A stretch of DNA of 17,042 nt, from contig MFWN01000044.1 in assembly GCA_001786395.1 (NCBI GenBank), forward strand, positions 2,989-20,030, in the 5' to 3' direction. This document shows, piece by piece, positions 6,863-13,719 of this stretch. Position 1 is the first letter of the stretch; each line of letters opens with the position of its first letter. Origin of the DNA: Candidatus Pacearchaeota archaeon RBG_13_36_9. Lineage in GTDB: Archaea > Nanobdellota > Nanobdellia > Pacearchaeales > GW2011-AR1. The notes under the pieces are model-generated. The model was given only the letters and a program-made list of their open reading frames with translations, did not search any database and had not been told where the DNA came from. A program made the position numbers and the translations under genes.

Positions 6863-7500
6863 TTTTTATTTATTAGAATTATCTGGCAAGCTGTAGAAAA
6901 AGGATTTTCACTTTCTATTCTAAAATCAGATTTAATTTCTAGAGGGAGGCCTGAATCATAAATCAGATTATCATAATCCATTAAAGAATCCCATGCAATT
7001 ATATCTTTTGGGAAACCGATATTTTCTGCATGATAATTAAAAAGTTCCTGCCACTTTTCTGTTTCAGGGTTTCTTGATTTGCAATAATCAAGTATGGCTA
7101 TTTTTGAGTTGGGTTTAGTAACTCTTACTATTTCTTGTATGGCTTTTACAGGATCTTTTAAAACACATAGTGTAAATGTTAAAATAGCTGCATCAAAATA
7201 ATTGTCTGGAAAATTTAAAGAATGCAGGTCCATTTCTTTTAATTCTATCCATGCTTTTGAGTGTTTTTTTCTTGCCTGATTTAACATTTCCTTGCTTGCG
7301 TCAATTCCAGTAACATAGGTGCCTTGAGGAAAATGGGGCAGGTCAAGCCCAGTTCCAACAACAGCAGAAAGAATTTTATCTCCTGGCTTGAAATCAAGGG
7401 ATTCAATAAACGGTTTTTTAGGGACATGCCAGTATCTTCGCATTACTTCTTCATATTTCTCTGCTCCTTTGTCATAAATTGTTTTTGTTTCTTGTTTCAT
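6859..7500 (-). CDS. Class I SAM-dependent methyltransferase
   Basis: This 213-residue Rossmann-fold methyltransferase has motif I at 43-52 (ILSAVVGTGL), motif II GIDASKEML at 65-73 (D67 would hold the ribose of SAM), an acidic residue at D91 and motif post-II DAAILTFTLCVL near 103-114. The overall layout (GTGLxLPxFPxG followed by VTGIDxSxEML) resembles phosphatidylethanolamine N-methyltransferase/UbiE-like enzymes, so a lipid or small-molecule substrate is plausible. The acidic residue usual in motif I is replaced (SAVVGTG). A good Shine-Dalgarno (GGAGTGA, 5 nt before the ATG) fixes the start. It is the middle gene of a three-gene leftward operon, coupled to the radical SAM gene. Confidence 0.9.
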   Translation of the reverse strand: MKQETKTIYDKGAEKYEEVMRRYWHVPKKPFIESLDFKPGDKILSAVVGTGLDLPHFPQGTYVTGIDASKEMLNQARKKHSKAWIELKEMDLHSLNFPDNYFDAAILTFTLCVLKDPVKAIQEIVRVTKPNSKIAILDYCKSRNPETEKWQELFNYHAENIGFPKDIIAWDSLMDYDNLIYDSGLPLEIKSDFRIESENPFSTACQIILINKK

Positions 7501-7523
7501 TTTTCACTCCTTCATCTCTCCTT

Positions 7524-8018
7524 CTAAATTTTTTTCTTTTTACCAATTCCTACACCAGAATAAAGCATTGAAACAATCAAACCCCCTAGGGGAATTCCAA
7601 GATAAACAGAATCCATAATAGTAATATCGTCTATCATAGAAGAATCGTGTTCATATGTTTTTAAGTCTTGGCGGTATTTTTCTAATCCTCTAAGATTTTC
7701 TTCATTTGAATATTGGCTTTTTAGTGAGCTTATGGATTCTTCAAGGCCTGAAAATAAATTAGGATCTCTGAGGTTATAGGAAGTATTAAGAATCTTAGAA
7801 ATTTCTGATCTAAAATTAATTTCTGAATCATGCAACTCCTGAATACTTTCGTTCATAATTGGCTTTACTAACTTTGAATGAGCCTCTTTTCTAAGTTCCA
7901 TAGATTTAGTCATCCCTTCACACAAGAGAAATATAGAAAGCATTGTTCCTGCTGCACTTATTACTAAGCTTTTCTTATTTTCTTTAACATAATTTTTAAT
8001 TTTTGAGGTTAGTGTCAT
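7524..8018 (-). CDS. Two-TM membrane protein with extracytoplasmic helical region
   Basis: I place the start at 8018 (164 residues): GGAGTG lies 4 nt upstream on the minus strand, and the TATA box at 8051-8058 overlaps the longer start at 8051, so the 175-residue version would not be fully transcribed. A hydrophobic helix lies at about 18-33 and a second at about 136-156, ending in a KKKK tail. The roughly 100 residues between are helical and charged (LEESISSLKSQYSNEENLRG), probably outside the membrane and coiled. It is the first gene of the operon with the methyltransferase and radical SAM enzyme, 23 nt upstream of the former. The layout recalls sensor or chemotaxis-like four-helix periplasmic domains, but without any signalling domain. 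Function unknown. Confidence 0.8.
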   Translation of the reverse strand: MTLTSKIKNYVKENKKSLVISAAGTMLSIFLLCEGMTKSMELRKEAHSKLVKPIMNESIQELHDSEINFRSEISKILNTSYNLRDPNLFSGLEESISSLKSQYSNEENLRGLEKYRQDLKTYEHDSSMIDDITIMDSVYLGIPLGGLIVSMLYSGVGIGKKKKI

Positions 8019-8021
8019 TTT

Positions 8022-8058
8022 CACTCCTATTAAATCACTACAAACCTCCATTATAAAA
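8022..8058 (-). promoter_or_regulatory. Promoter and ribosome binding site of the membrane protein/methyltransferase/radical SAM operon
   Basis: TTTTATAA on the minus strand (8051-8058) predicts transcription from about 8029, only a few bases before the Shine-Dalgarno GGAGTG (8022-8027) and 11 nt before the ATG at 8018. The upstream operator copy at 8074-8092 lies about 28 bp beyond this TATA box, so the divergent Lrp/AsnC regulator could also act here. Confidence 0.55.
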
Positions 8059-8073
8059 GCTTATTTCTTAAAA

Positions 8074-8123
8074 ATTACTTATTTTAAGGAAAGATTTATA
8101 AATAATTACTTATTATAAGTAAT
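8074..8123 (+). promoter_or_regulatory. Paired palindromic operators flanking the TATA box of the 8133 regulator
   Basis: ATTACTTATTATAAGTAAT (8105-8123) is a perfect palindrome of 9-bp arms around one base. A second copy at 8074-8092 has the identical left arm and centre, and 6 of 9 matches in the right arm. Their centres are 31 bp apart (8083 and 8114), and the TATA box TTTATAAA (8095-8102) lies exactly midway. This is the same geometry as at the paralogous regulator gene at 3850, with a different sequence. Autorepression by the Lrp/AsnC protein is the simplest reading. Confidence 0.7.
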
Positions 8124-8132
8124 AAGGTTAAA

Positions 8133-8630
8133 ATGGCAGAAGTGCGTTTGGACAGCAAGGACAAGAAAATCTTAAATGAGCTGCAGGAAAACTGCAGGCA
8201 GACAATTGCTGAAATAGCAAAAAAAACAAAGCTTCCAAGAGATGTTGTTGTTTACAGGATAAAAAAATTAGAAGAGGAAGGGGTTATAAGGCAACACCAT
8301 ACAATGCTCGACCATTCTAAGCTTGGCTTTCCGTTATATGCTTATGTACTTTTTTCTTTGTATAATATTAAGCCGGATGAAGAGGTAAGGTTTGTTAATT
8401 TTTTGAAGGGACACAGGCAGATAATCTATGTTGCTAAGAACTCAGGAAAATATGATTTTACAATAGGGGTTTGTGCTAAGGATTATAAGCAGTTTGATGA
8501 CATAATAAGGGAGATAAGGCAGAAGTTTGCAAATGCAATAAAAGATATTGAGGCATTGCCTACTGTTGAAGAATTTAAATATGACTGGATGGTTGACTTA
8601 GTAAATACAAAAGAGGAAAAATGGAAGTAG
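8133..8630 (+). CDS. Lrp/AsnC family transcriptional regulator
   Basis: This 165-residue regulator has an AsnC-type winged helix at about 7-53 (LDSKDKKILNELQENCRQT; recognition helix PRDVVVYRIKKLEEEG). A C-terminal alpha/beta sensor domain covers about 68-150. It is a paralogue of the protein encoded at 3850 (shared IREIRQKF helix and overall spacing). Its stop codon lies inside the start of the platform gene (10-nt overlap with 8621), so it is co-transcribed and translationally coupled to a filament assembly protein. That makes control of the filament locus a reasonable hypothesis. Paired operators surround its own TATA box. The C-terminal tail (KEEKWK) is short and basic. Ligand unknown. 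Confidence 0.92.
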   Translation: MAEVRLDSKDKKILNELQENCRQTIAEIAKKTKLPRDVVVYRIKKLEEEGVIRQHHTMLDHSKLGFPLYAYVLFSLYNIKPDEEVRFVNFLKGHRQIIYVAKNSGKYDFTIGVCAKDYKQFDDIIREIRQKFANAIKDIEALPTVEEFKYDWMVDLVNTKEEKWK

Positions 8631-10789
8631 ACGAAATCTTGGAAAAATATGGCAAGAAGATAGAGGAGCAAATAGACACAAATAGGGGTGCGGGGACTAA
8701 TGAGAGCTTTAGCAGGGAGTATTTGCAGTTTAAAAAAGAGATGGCTCCTGAAATGTCCAAGTATGAGAACTGGTGCAAAAATCTTGGCAGTTCTATAAAA
8801 ATAAAATTAGCAGAGAAAGATGCCATTAAGATACAAAAATATCTGGACACTGCTCATTTAGATGTAGAGCCTGGGCAAGTCATGGCATTGGCGTTTATGG
8901 CAATGCTCCTGACTTTTTTTGCTGGCTTGATGTTTTCAGTTGCCCTTTATCTTATTTTAGGAACTTTCCCAATACTGCTTATCTTTTTAGTGCTGATTTC
9001 TTCTGCTTTTTTGTTTTACTATTTTTACAGCATGCCTGCCAGGCTTGCAAATAAATGGAGGTTAAAGGCAAGCAGCCAGATGGTGCCATGCATACTGTAT
9101 GTTGTTGTTTACATGAGGCACACTAGCAATTTGGAAAGAGCCATAAGATTTGCTTCCCAGCATTTAACTGCTCCCCTCTCCCTAGATTTTAAGAAAATAT
9201 TCTGGGATGTTGAAACAGGGAAATTTTCAACTATTAAAGAGAGTCTGGACCACTATCTTGAAACTTGGAGAGGGTATAGCTTAGAGTTTATAGAAAGTTT
9301 TCATTTAATTGAAAGCTCTTTGTATGAGCCGAGCGATGACAGGAGAATAGCTACTCTTGAAAGAGCCTTGCAAGTTATACTCGATGGGGTTTATGAAAAA
9401 ATGCTTAAGTACAGCAGGGAAATCAGAAGCCCTCTAACAAATCTTTACATGCTCGGAATAATTCTTCCAACACTTGGCCTGGCATTGCTGCCCCTTGCCT
9501 CTACTTTGTTAAATTCTGAGATACCTTTTTTCCAGTGGTATCATGTTGTTGTTCTTTTCAATTTGATAATTCCTTTTTTTGTATTTTACATGACTACTGA
9601 GATTTTGCTTAAGAGACCGGGGGGACATGGAGAATCTTCTATATTAGAGCTTAATCCATTATACCCCCAATACCAAAGCAAAAAGCCATATTACACTGCT
9701 TTTCTTTTGTGCTTTCCTTTGTTTTTAATAGGAATACTGCCTTTTATATTCCAGTTCACCCCTTTTCCTGAGTTGGTTGGCCTGCAGAAGGATTATAGCT
9801 TTGCCGAAGTGGGGCTGGGTTTTTTAGGGGATATGAAATTTTTTGGTTTTCAGGTGACTGATAATGGAAATATTGTTGGACCGTTCGGTCCTCTTGCAAT
9901 TTTGCTGAGTTTGTTTGTTCCTCTGTCAGCTGCTCTTTTCTTTTCAATAGCATATTCAGCTAAAACTAAAGAGCTGATTAAAGCCAGGGAGCAGAGCAAG
10001 GAATTAGAAAAAGAGTTTACAAGCTCTTTGTTCCAGCTGGGAAACAGGCTTGGAGATGGTCTGCCTGCTGAAATGGCTTTCGCAAAAGTAGCTGAATCCT
10101 CAAGAGGAACTGCAACAGAGGATTTCTTCAGAATTGTTAATGTTAATCTGCATCAGGCAGGCATGTCTCTGGAAGAGTCAATTTTCAACGAAAGAAGAGG
10201 AGCTTTAGTTTACTATCCTTCTTCTCTGATAAAAATGTCCATGAAGATACTAGTGGAGAGCGTTAAAAAAGGCCTGCAGATAGCGGCAGTAAGCCTGATG
10301 TCCATTTCGCAGTACATAAAAAACATAGACAGGATAAATGAAAGATTAAGGGATTTGCTTGCAGAAGTTGTTTCTGACATGAAAAGCAACATGACTTTCC
10401 TCGCTCCTTTACTGGCAGGCATTGTGGTGGGATTATCTGCAATGATAACCATTATTTTAAACAAGCTTCAGGCAATTGCCAATATGGGCGGTGATGCCCA
10501 GTTGAGTGCAGGAATAGATATAGGCTCGTTAACAGAGATATTTAATGTTCAAAACATGATTTCCCCTTATTTCATGCAGGTAGCAATAGGTGTTTACATC
10601 ATAGAAATCGTTTTCATTCTTACAGGCACGCTAGTTACAGTAGATGTGGGAGAGGACAAGCTGAAAAAGATGTATGATACTGCCAATAACCTTAAATTTG
10701 GGGCTATTTTGTATGTCATTACTGCTTTCCTGTCTATCTTGGTATTAGGCATACTGGCTGCTATTGTGTTAAATGGAATTGCAACTTAA
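8621..10789 (+). CDS. Type IV filament platform protein (FlaJ/TadC/GspF-like), 722 aa
   Basis: This polytopic membrane protein would anchor the ATPase encoded at 1018 and guide subunits out of the membrane. After a cytoplasmic N-terminus (1-85), I see hydrophobic helices at about 86-110, 114-137, 274-297, 306-328, 357-379, 423-446, 592-614, 650-673 and 692-718. Two cytoplasmic T2SSF-type helical domains lie between them (about 150-270 and 465-590). The second has the characteristic LGNRLGDGLPAEMAFAKVAE start. Two tandem T2SSF domains and this length are typical of archaeal FlaJ/PilC-like proteins. It overlaps the Lrp/AsnC gene by 10 nt, and its stop shares TTAA with the stop of the convergent 10786-11226 gene. 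The distance from the ATPase gene (5.3 kb) is unusual, since the two are commonly adjacent. Confidence 0.93.
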   Translation: MEVDEILEKYGKKIEEQIDTNRGAGTNESFSREYLQFKKEMAPEMSKYENWCKNLGSSIKIKLAEKDAIKIQKYLDTAHLDVEPGQVMALAFMAMLLTFFAGLMFSVALYLILGTFPILLIFLVLISSAFLFYYFYSMPARLANKWRLKASSQMVPCILYVVVYMRHTSNLERAIRFASQHLTAPLSLDFKKIFWDVETGKFSTIKESLDHYLETWRGYSLEFIESFHLIESSLYEPSDDRRIATLERALQVILDGVYEKMLKYSREIRSPLTNLYMLGIILPTLGLALLPLASTLLNSEIPFFQWYHVVVLFNLIIPFFVFYMTTEILLKRPGGHGESSILELNPLYPQYQSKKPYYTAFLLCFPLFLIGILPFIFQFTPFPELVGLQKDYSFAEVGLGFLGDMKFFGFQVTDNGNIVGPFGPLAILLSLFVPLSAALFFSIAYSAKTKELIKAREQSKELEKEFTSSLFQLGNRLGDGLPAEMAFAKVAESSRGTATEDFFRIVNVNLHQAGMSLEESIFNERRGALVYYPSSLIKMSMKILVESVKKGLQIAAVSLMSISQYIKNIDRINERLRDLLAEVVSDMKSNMTFLAPLLAGIVVGLSAMITIILNKLQAIANMGGDAQLSAGIDIGSLTEIFNVQNMISPYFMQVAIGVYIIEIVFILTGTLVTVDVGEDKLKKMYDTANNLKFGAILYVITAFLSILVLGILAAIVLNGIAT

Positions 10790-11226
10790 TTGCTTTTCAA
10801 GGAATTGTACCTTTTTTGGTAGACTTCCCTTCTTTTTTCTAATCCTTTCCAGAATGCAGAATGAGAAAAACCATTTCTTATGAACATAGCATCTGTTGTT
10901 AATTCTTCAAAAGCCCTTATAAAAACTTGGTTGTCTGGGCTTTGCAGACCTGCAGTCCGTTTTATATCTCTGTCTTTGAATCCTGGATAAATCTTAGCAT
11001 ACTCTTTTGCTTCTTCTTTAAGATCTCTTGGAAGGCGCGCATATCTTGGAACCTGCCTGTGGAAAAAATCAGTAATGCCATGCTCTATTGAGCAGCTTTT
11101 AAAATGTTTTTGAGCATATCTTGCTGCTTCCCTTAACTCCACATAAGCGTATACAAACGCCTTATCGTTTCCTTCTTCGATTATTGCAGTTCGTTCGCTT
11201 AAATCCTTTATATTATCCCCGGCCAT
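10786..11226 (-). CDS. Uncharacterised helical soluble protein, 146 aa
   Basis: I do not recognise this protein. It is charged and mostly helical with no membrane segment. Notable patches are REAARYAQKHFKSCSIEHG, an RYARLPRDLKEEAKEYAK stretch and FIRNGFSHSAFWKGLEKRRE near the C-terminus. It lies between the platform gene (stop codons overlapping in TTAA at 10786-10789) and the pilin array (start codons 50 bp apart, back to back). It has no Shine-Dalgarno, so a leaderless transcript from the TATA-like element at 11247-11254 is likely. Position suggests, but does not prove, a link with the filament system. Confidence 0.8.
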   Translation of the reverse strand: MAGDNIKDLSERTAIIEEGNDKAFVYAYVELREAARYAQKHFKSCSIEHGITDFFHRQVPRYARLPRDLKEEAKEYAKIYPGFKDRDIKRTAGLQSPDNQVFIRAFEELTTDAMFIRNGFSHSAFWKGLEKRREVYQKRYNSLKSN

Positions 11227-11246
11227 ATTTTTTTAAATTAGTTAGA

Positions 11247-11254
11247 TTTATTAA
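11247..11254. promoter_or_regulatory. Shared TATA-like element between divergent leaderless genes
   Basis: TTTATTAA on the plus strand (TTAATAAA on the minus) is centred 25.5 bp from the ATG at 11276 and 24.5 bp from the ATG at 11226. These are the spacings expected for leaderless starts in both directions. An alternative for the minus strand is the AT-rich stretch at 11257-11267. Confidence 0.5.
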
Positions 11255-11275
11255 CATTTATATTTTAAGCTATAT

Positions 11276-11626
11276 ATGAAAAAAAGGGATAAAAGAGGCA
11301 TGGAGTTAATGATAAATACTTCTGTGGTAATTGTATTGGCTATCTTAACTGCAGTTGTTTTATTAGTCTTCTGGGACATACAGACAGGCAGGTTTTCCGG
11401 TTATATTAAAGAACTAATGGGGAAGTCAAATGTGGATAGTGTCATAGCTGCATGCAACAGCTTTGTTTCAAGAAATGCAGCCTATGAATATTGCTGCGCC
11501 GAGAAAACAGTAAAATACGAATTAGAGGATGGGGTAAAGGAAGAGCAGCTTACCTGCTTTCAGCTTTCAAGCATGGAATTCGGCTCAAGGATGGAAAAAA
11601 TGGAGTGTGAAAATGTTTGCGAGTAA
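11276..11626 (+). CDS. Prepilin-like protein, cysteine-rich, 116 aa
   Basis: The N-terminus MKKRDKRG-MEL followed by a hydrophobic helix (about 17-33) fits a class III signal peptide with cleavage after G8. The mature domain has six cysteines (60, 73, 74, 94, 111, 115), suggesting up to three disulfides outside the membrane. It is the first gene of the rightward array and is leaderless. Its 3' end overlaps the next small prepilin gene by 14 nt. I read it as a minor subunit of the filament served by the ATPase and platform proteins upstream. Confidence 0.85.
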   Translation: MKKRDKRGMELMINTSVVIVLAILTAVVLLVFWDIQTGRFSGYIKELMGKSNVDSVIAACNSFVSRNAAYEYCCAEKTVKYELEDGVKEEQLTCFQLSSMEFGSRMEKMECENVCE

Positions 11627-11768
11627 AAAAGGAATGGAGATAGAGGCAATTGGGAAAATACTAATGATAGTTGCAGCCCTTGTTTTTGTAATAATCCTGA
11701 TTATTGTTTTGAGCGGCAAAGGCAGTTCGGCATTGAATTATATAAAAGATATATTCAGGTTTGGCTAA
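11613..11768 (+). CDS. Small prepilin-like protein, 51 aa
   Basis: This short gene starts at the ATG at 11613, inside the end of the preceding gene, with GGAG 7 nt upstream. The product begins MFASKKG-MEIEAIGKIL and continues with one hydrophobic helix (about 16-33), then an 18-residue tail ending IKDIFRFG. Cleavage after G7 would leave 44 residues, little more than the helix, much like the minimal pilins of some archaeal filaments. It could be a major structural subunit or a helix-packing minor one. Confidence 0.8.
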   Translation: MFASKKGMEIEAIGKILMIVAALVFVIILIIVLSGKGSSALNYIKDIFRFG

Positions 11769-11769
11769 A

Positions 11770-13014
11770 ATGAATAAAAAAGGCGATCAGCAAATGGCTA
11801 CGGGCAAGATTATTACTGCTCTTTTAGTTGTCTTAGTTATAGTAGTCCTTTTATTTTTTCTTATTAGCTCAGATATGAGAGGAGTTATTTACAATCTTTT
11901 GCCTGATTTTATAACCGGCAGAACTCCTGTAAACCTGACTGTTGAAGCAGTAGTTATTAATACCAATGTTTTGGTTTTGATAAATGACGGGGAGGGGAGA
12001 TGCATAATAGACAAAGTGATTCAAAGCCAGGAGAACAATGACCTGACTAATTATGGATTAAGGGAAAATCAGCTTATTCAAAGAAGCGGGTCAAATGAAA
12101 AAGACTGGAATCCAGTTAAGATTTCTTATCAGGGTAATTTTGTGGATAGAGTGACTAATTATATGCAGCTTCCTGAGAATAAAAAGCTGGAGGATGTAAC
12201 AATAAGGCTTCAAAGAATAGAGCAGGATTTATTTGTTGCATGCAGCACAGATGCGAAAGATTTTAAGAGTGCGACTATACAGGGAAGCCAGGTAACTTTG
12301 CTAAAAGAAGATGAGTTTAAAAGATGTTTAATCTACGAATCTAAGGCCAAGCCTATTTTGGAGCATTATTCTATTGATAAAAAGTTAATTGGAGGGTCTA
12401 AACTATATAAGTTAAGTATTGCTGGGCAGTGGGGGTTTGTGGAAATCCTTACAACTGAACAAAAAGAAGAAATAGCATTAGTTCAGGAGTTAGAAGAACT
12501 GAAGCCACTCTCAAGAGATTTTGCTCTTTATTTTGCAGGATTTAATGTAGATCTTTGCAAGGCAAAGGATACCGATGTATGCGACCCCCCTGAAGATAAT
12601 ATAAGGAATATTAATACTTATTTAATAGAATTGGCAAAACCGGATAGCGATGCAGGTCTTTTACTTGCAGAGATACGTGATATCGCAAATAAAAAAAATT
12701 CAGACAGCGAGGAGTGGGGTATTTATTTCACTAATATCTTAGAAGGGGTAAACAAAAAGAGTTTTAGAGCAGTAGAAACAACTTATGCAGAAAAGCAAAA
12801 TTTGGACGAGGGATTTCATTTGTGTGATAATGGAAGATGTTATGTAAGAAAGGGGGTAGATGGAAAGACATATTACTATAGCGGAGGAAAGTATTATACA
12901 ACAATAAATCCAAAATCTGAGTTTAAAAGCCCTTATTTGGGTATGACAGATAAAGAAAGATTAGCACTTTTGAATTTAGAGACAATTAAATCAGATTTAG
13001 AAAAGGAGTGTTAA
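11770..13014 (+). CDS. Large prepilin-like protein, 414 aa
   Basis: The start at ATG 11770 gives MNKKG-DQQMATGKIITALL, a class III-type signal with cleavage after G5 and a hydrophobic helix at about 14-32. An in-frame TTG at 11761 lies inside the preceding gene and would add only MAK. The large extracytoplasmic domain (about 380 residues) is mixed alpha/beta with scattered cysteines, including paired ones (DLCKAKDTDVCDPP and HLCDNGRCYVRKG). It is the longest subunit of the array, and such large minor pilins often sit at filament tips and make contact with the target. No known domain is recognised. The next gene starts 2 nt after its stop. Confidence 0.87.
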   Translation: MNKKGDQQMATGKIITALLVVLVIVVLLFFLISSDMRGVIYNLLPDFITGRTPVNLTVEAVVINTNVLVLINDGEGRCIIDKVIQSQENNDLTNYGLRENQLIQRSGSNEKDWNPVKISYQGNFVDRVTNYMQLPENKKLEDVTIRLQRIEQDLFVACSTDAKDFKSATIQGSQVTLLKEDEFKRCLIYESKAKPILEHYSIDKKLIGGSKLYKLSIAGQWGFVEILTTEQKEEIALVQELEELKPLSRDFALYFAGFNVDLCKAKDTDVCDPPEDNIRNINTYLIELAKPDSDAGLLLAEIRDIANKKNSDSEEWGIYFTNILEGVNKKSFRAVETTYAEKQNLDEGFHLCDNGRCYVRKGVDGKTYYYSGGKYYTTINPKSEFKSPYLGMTDKERLALLNLETIKSDLEKEC

Positions 13015-13016
13015 AA

Positions 13017-13601
13017 ATGAATAGCAAAAAAAGCGAAACTTTTTTGACGGGGCATGTTATGAACCTTTTACTTGCTGTAATGGTAATTTTAGTTTTAATC
13101 TACCTCGCTGTCAGGCTGATTTCCATTTACTATAATCAAGATGTCCGCAGGGCAGCAGATATTTTAACAGTTATAGACCAGAAAATAAGCTATTTTACTG
13201 GAGGCAGTTACACTGGAAATGAAATGAAATTTTTGGTTTACCCTCCTAAAGAAGGCGACTGGTTTTTAGTAAGTTTTGAGAGAAGTTTTTTTCCTGAAAA
13301 AGAGTGCGTAGGAAGATATGAAAAATGTTTGTGCATTTGTCAGGGAGTAGATTGTAAACCTTCTTCACTTGGACCCATCAGCACTTGTACTCATGTAACT
13401 TGCCCCGGAGCAAAAGCATGCAAGGGATTTAATGGCATTTCTGTTGAAGGTGATTATATCAGCAGTATGACTGCAAAATATCCAGAAGACCCTGTAAAGA
13501 TTAGTACAGACTATCCTAATACTTTTGAGATTCTTGGCCAGTCCCAGGAGCTAAAATTAACTAAATCAAATGAAGAAACAAAAATAAGCGCAGTAAGATG
13601 A
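13017..13601 (+). CDS. Prepilin-like protein with an eight-cysteine cluster, 194 aa
   Basis: I use the ATG at 13017 because AAAGGAG (13002-13008) stands 8 nt upstream; a GTG at 13008 lies inside that Shine-Dalgarno. The N-terminus MNSKKS-ETFLTGHV has Ser where the other subunits have Gly, so processing by a prepilin peptidase is less certain. A hydrophobic helix follows at about 17-36. Residues 97-135 hold eight cysteines (97, 104, 106, 108, 113, 124, 129, 135), including CLCIC. They could form a disulfide knot or bind metal. The stop overlaps the next ATG in ATGA. Confidence 0.87.
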   Translation: MNSKKSETFLTGHVMNLLLAVMVILVLIYLAVRLISIYYNQDVRRAADILTVIDQKISYFTGGSYTGNEMKFLVYPPKEGDWFLVSFERSFFPEKECVGRYEKCLCICQGVDCKPSSLGPISTCTHVTCPGAKACKGFNGISVEGDYISSMTAKYPEDPVKISTDYPNTFEILGQSQELKLTKSNEETKISAVR

Positions 13602-13708
13602 AAAAGAAAGCTGAAATTGAAACTCTTGTTAAGGTAGTGTTATGGGTATTGTTTATTTTAATTGCCTTGGTGGGAATTTATTTTTTAGCAAAATTTTTAA
13701 CTGCGTGA
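13598..13708 (+). CDS. Micro-prepilin or small membrane protein, 36 aa
   Basis: The ATG at 13598 overlaps the preceding stop (ATGA), a strong sign of translational coupling. The product MKKKA-EIETLVKVVLWVL has a basic N-terminus, an Ala at the position of the cleavage residue, Glu at the second and fourth positions after it, and one hydrophobic helix to about residue 34. It then ends. If cleaved, the mature form would be only 31 residues, essentially a bare pilin helix. Confidence 0.7.
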   Translation: MKKKAEIETLVKVVLWVLFILIALVGIYFLAKFLTA

Positions 13709-13719
13709 AGGCTATGAAA

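Noticed and set aside
8019..8051. Longer start for the two-TM membrane protein
   Set aside because: The TATA box at 8051-8058 abuts this start, while the start at 8018 has a Shine-Dalgarno at the right distance.
11271..11278. TATATATG as a TATA box
   Set aside because: It overlaps the start codon at 11276 and cannot serve that gene; the element at 11247-11254 has the right spacing.
13642..13719. Upstream in-frame start for the 307-residue pilin-like protein
   Set aside because: It would lie inside the 36-residue gene and place the prepilin-type signal 30 residues into the protein.
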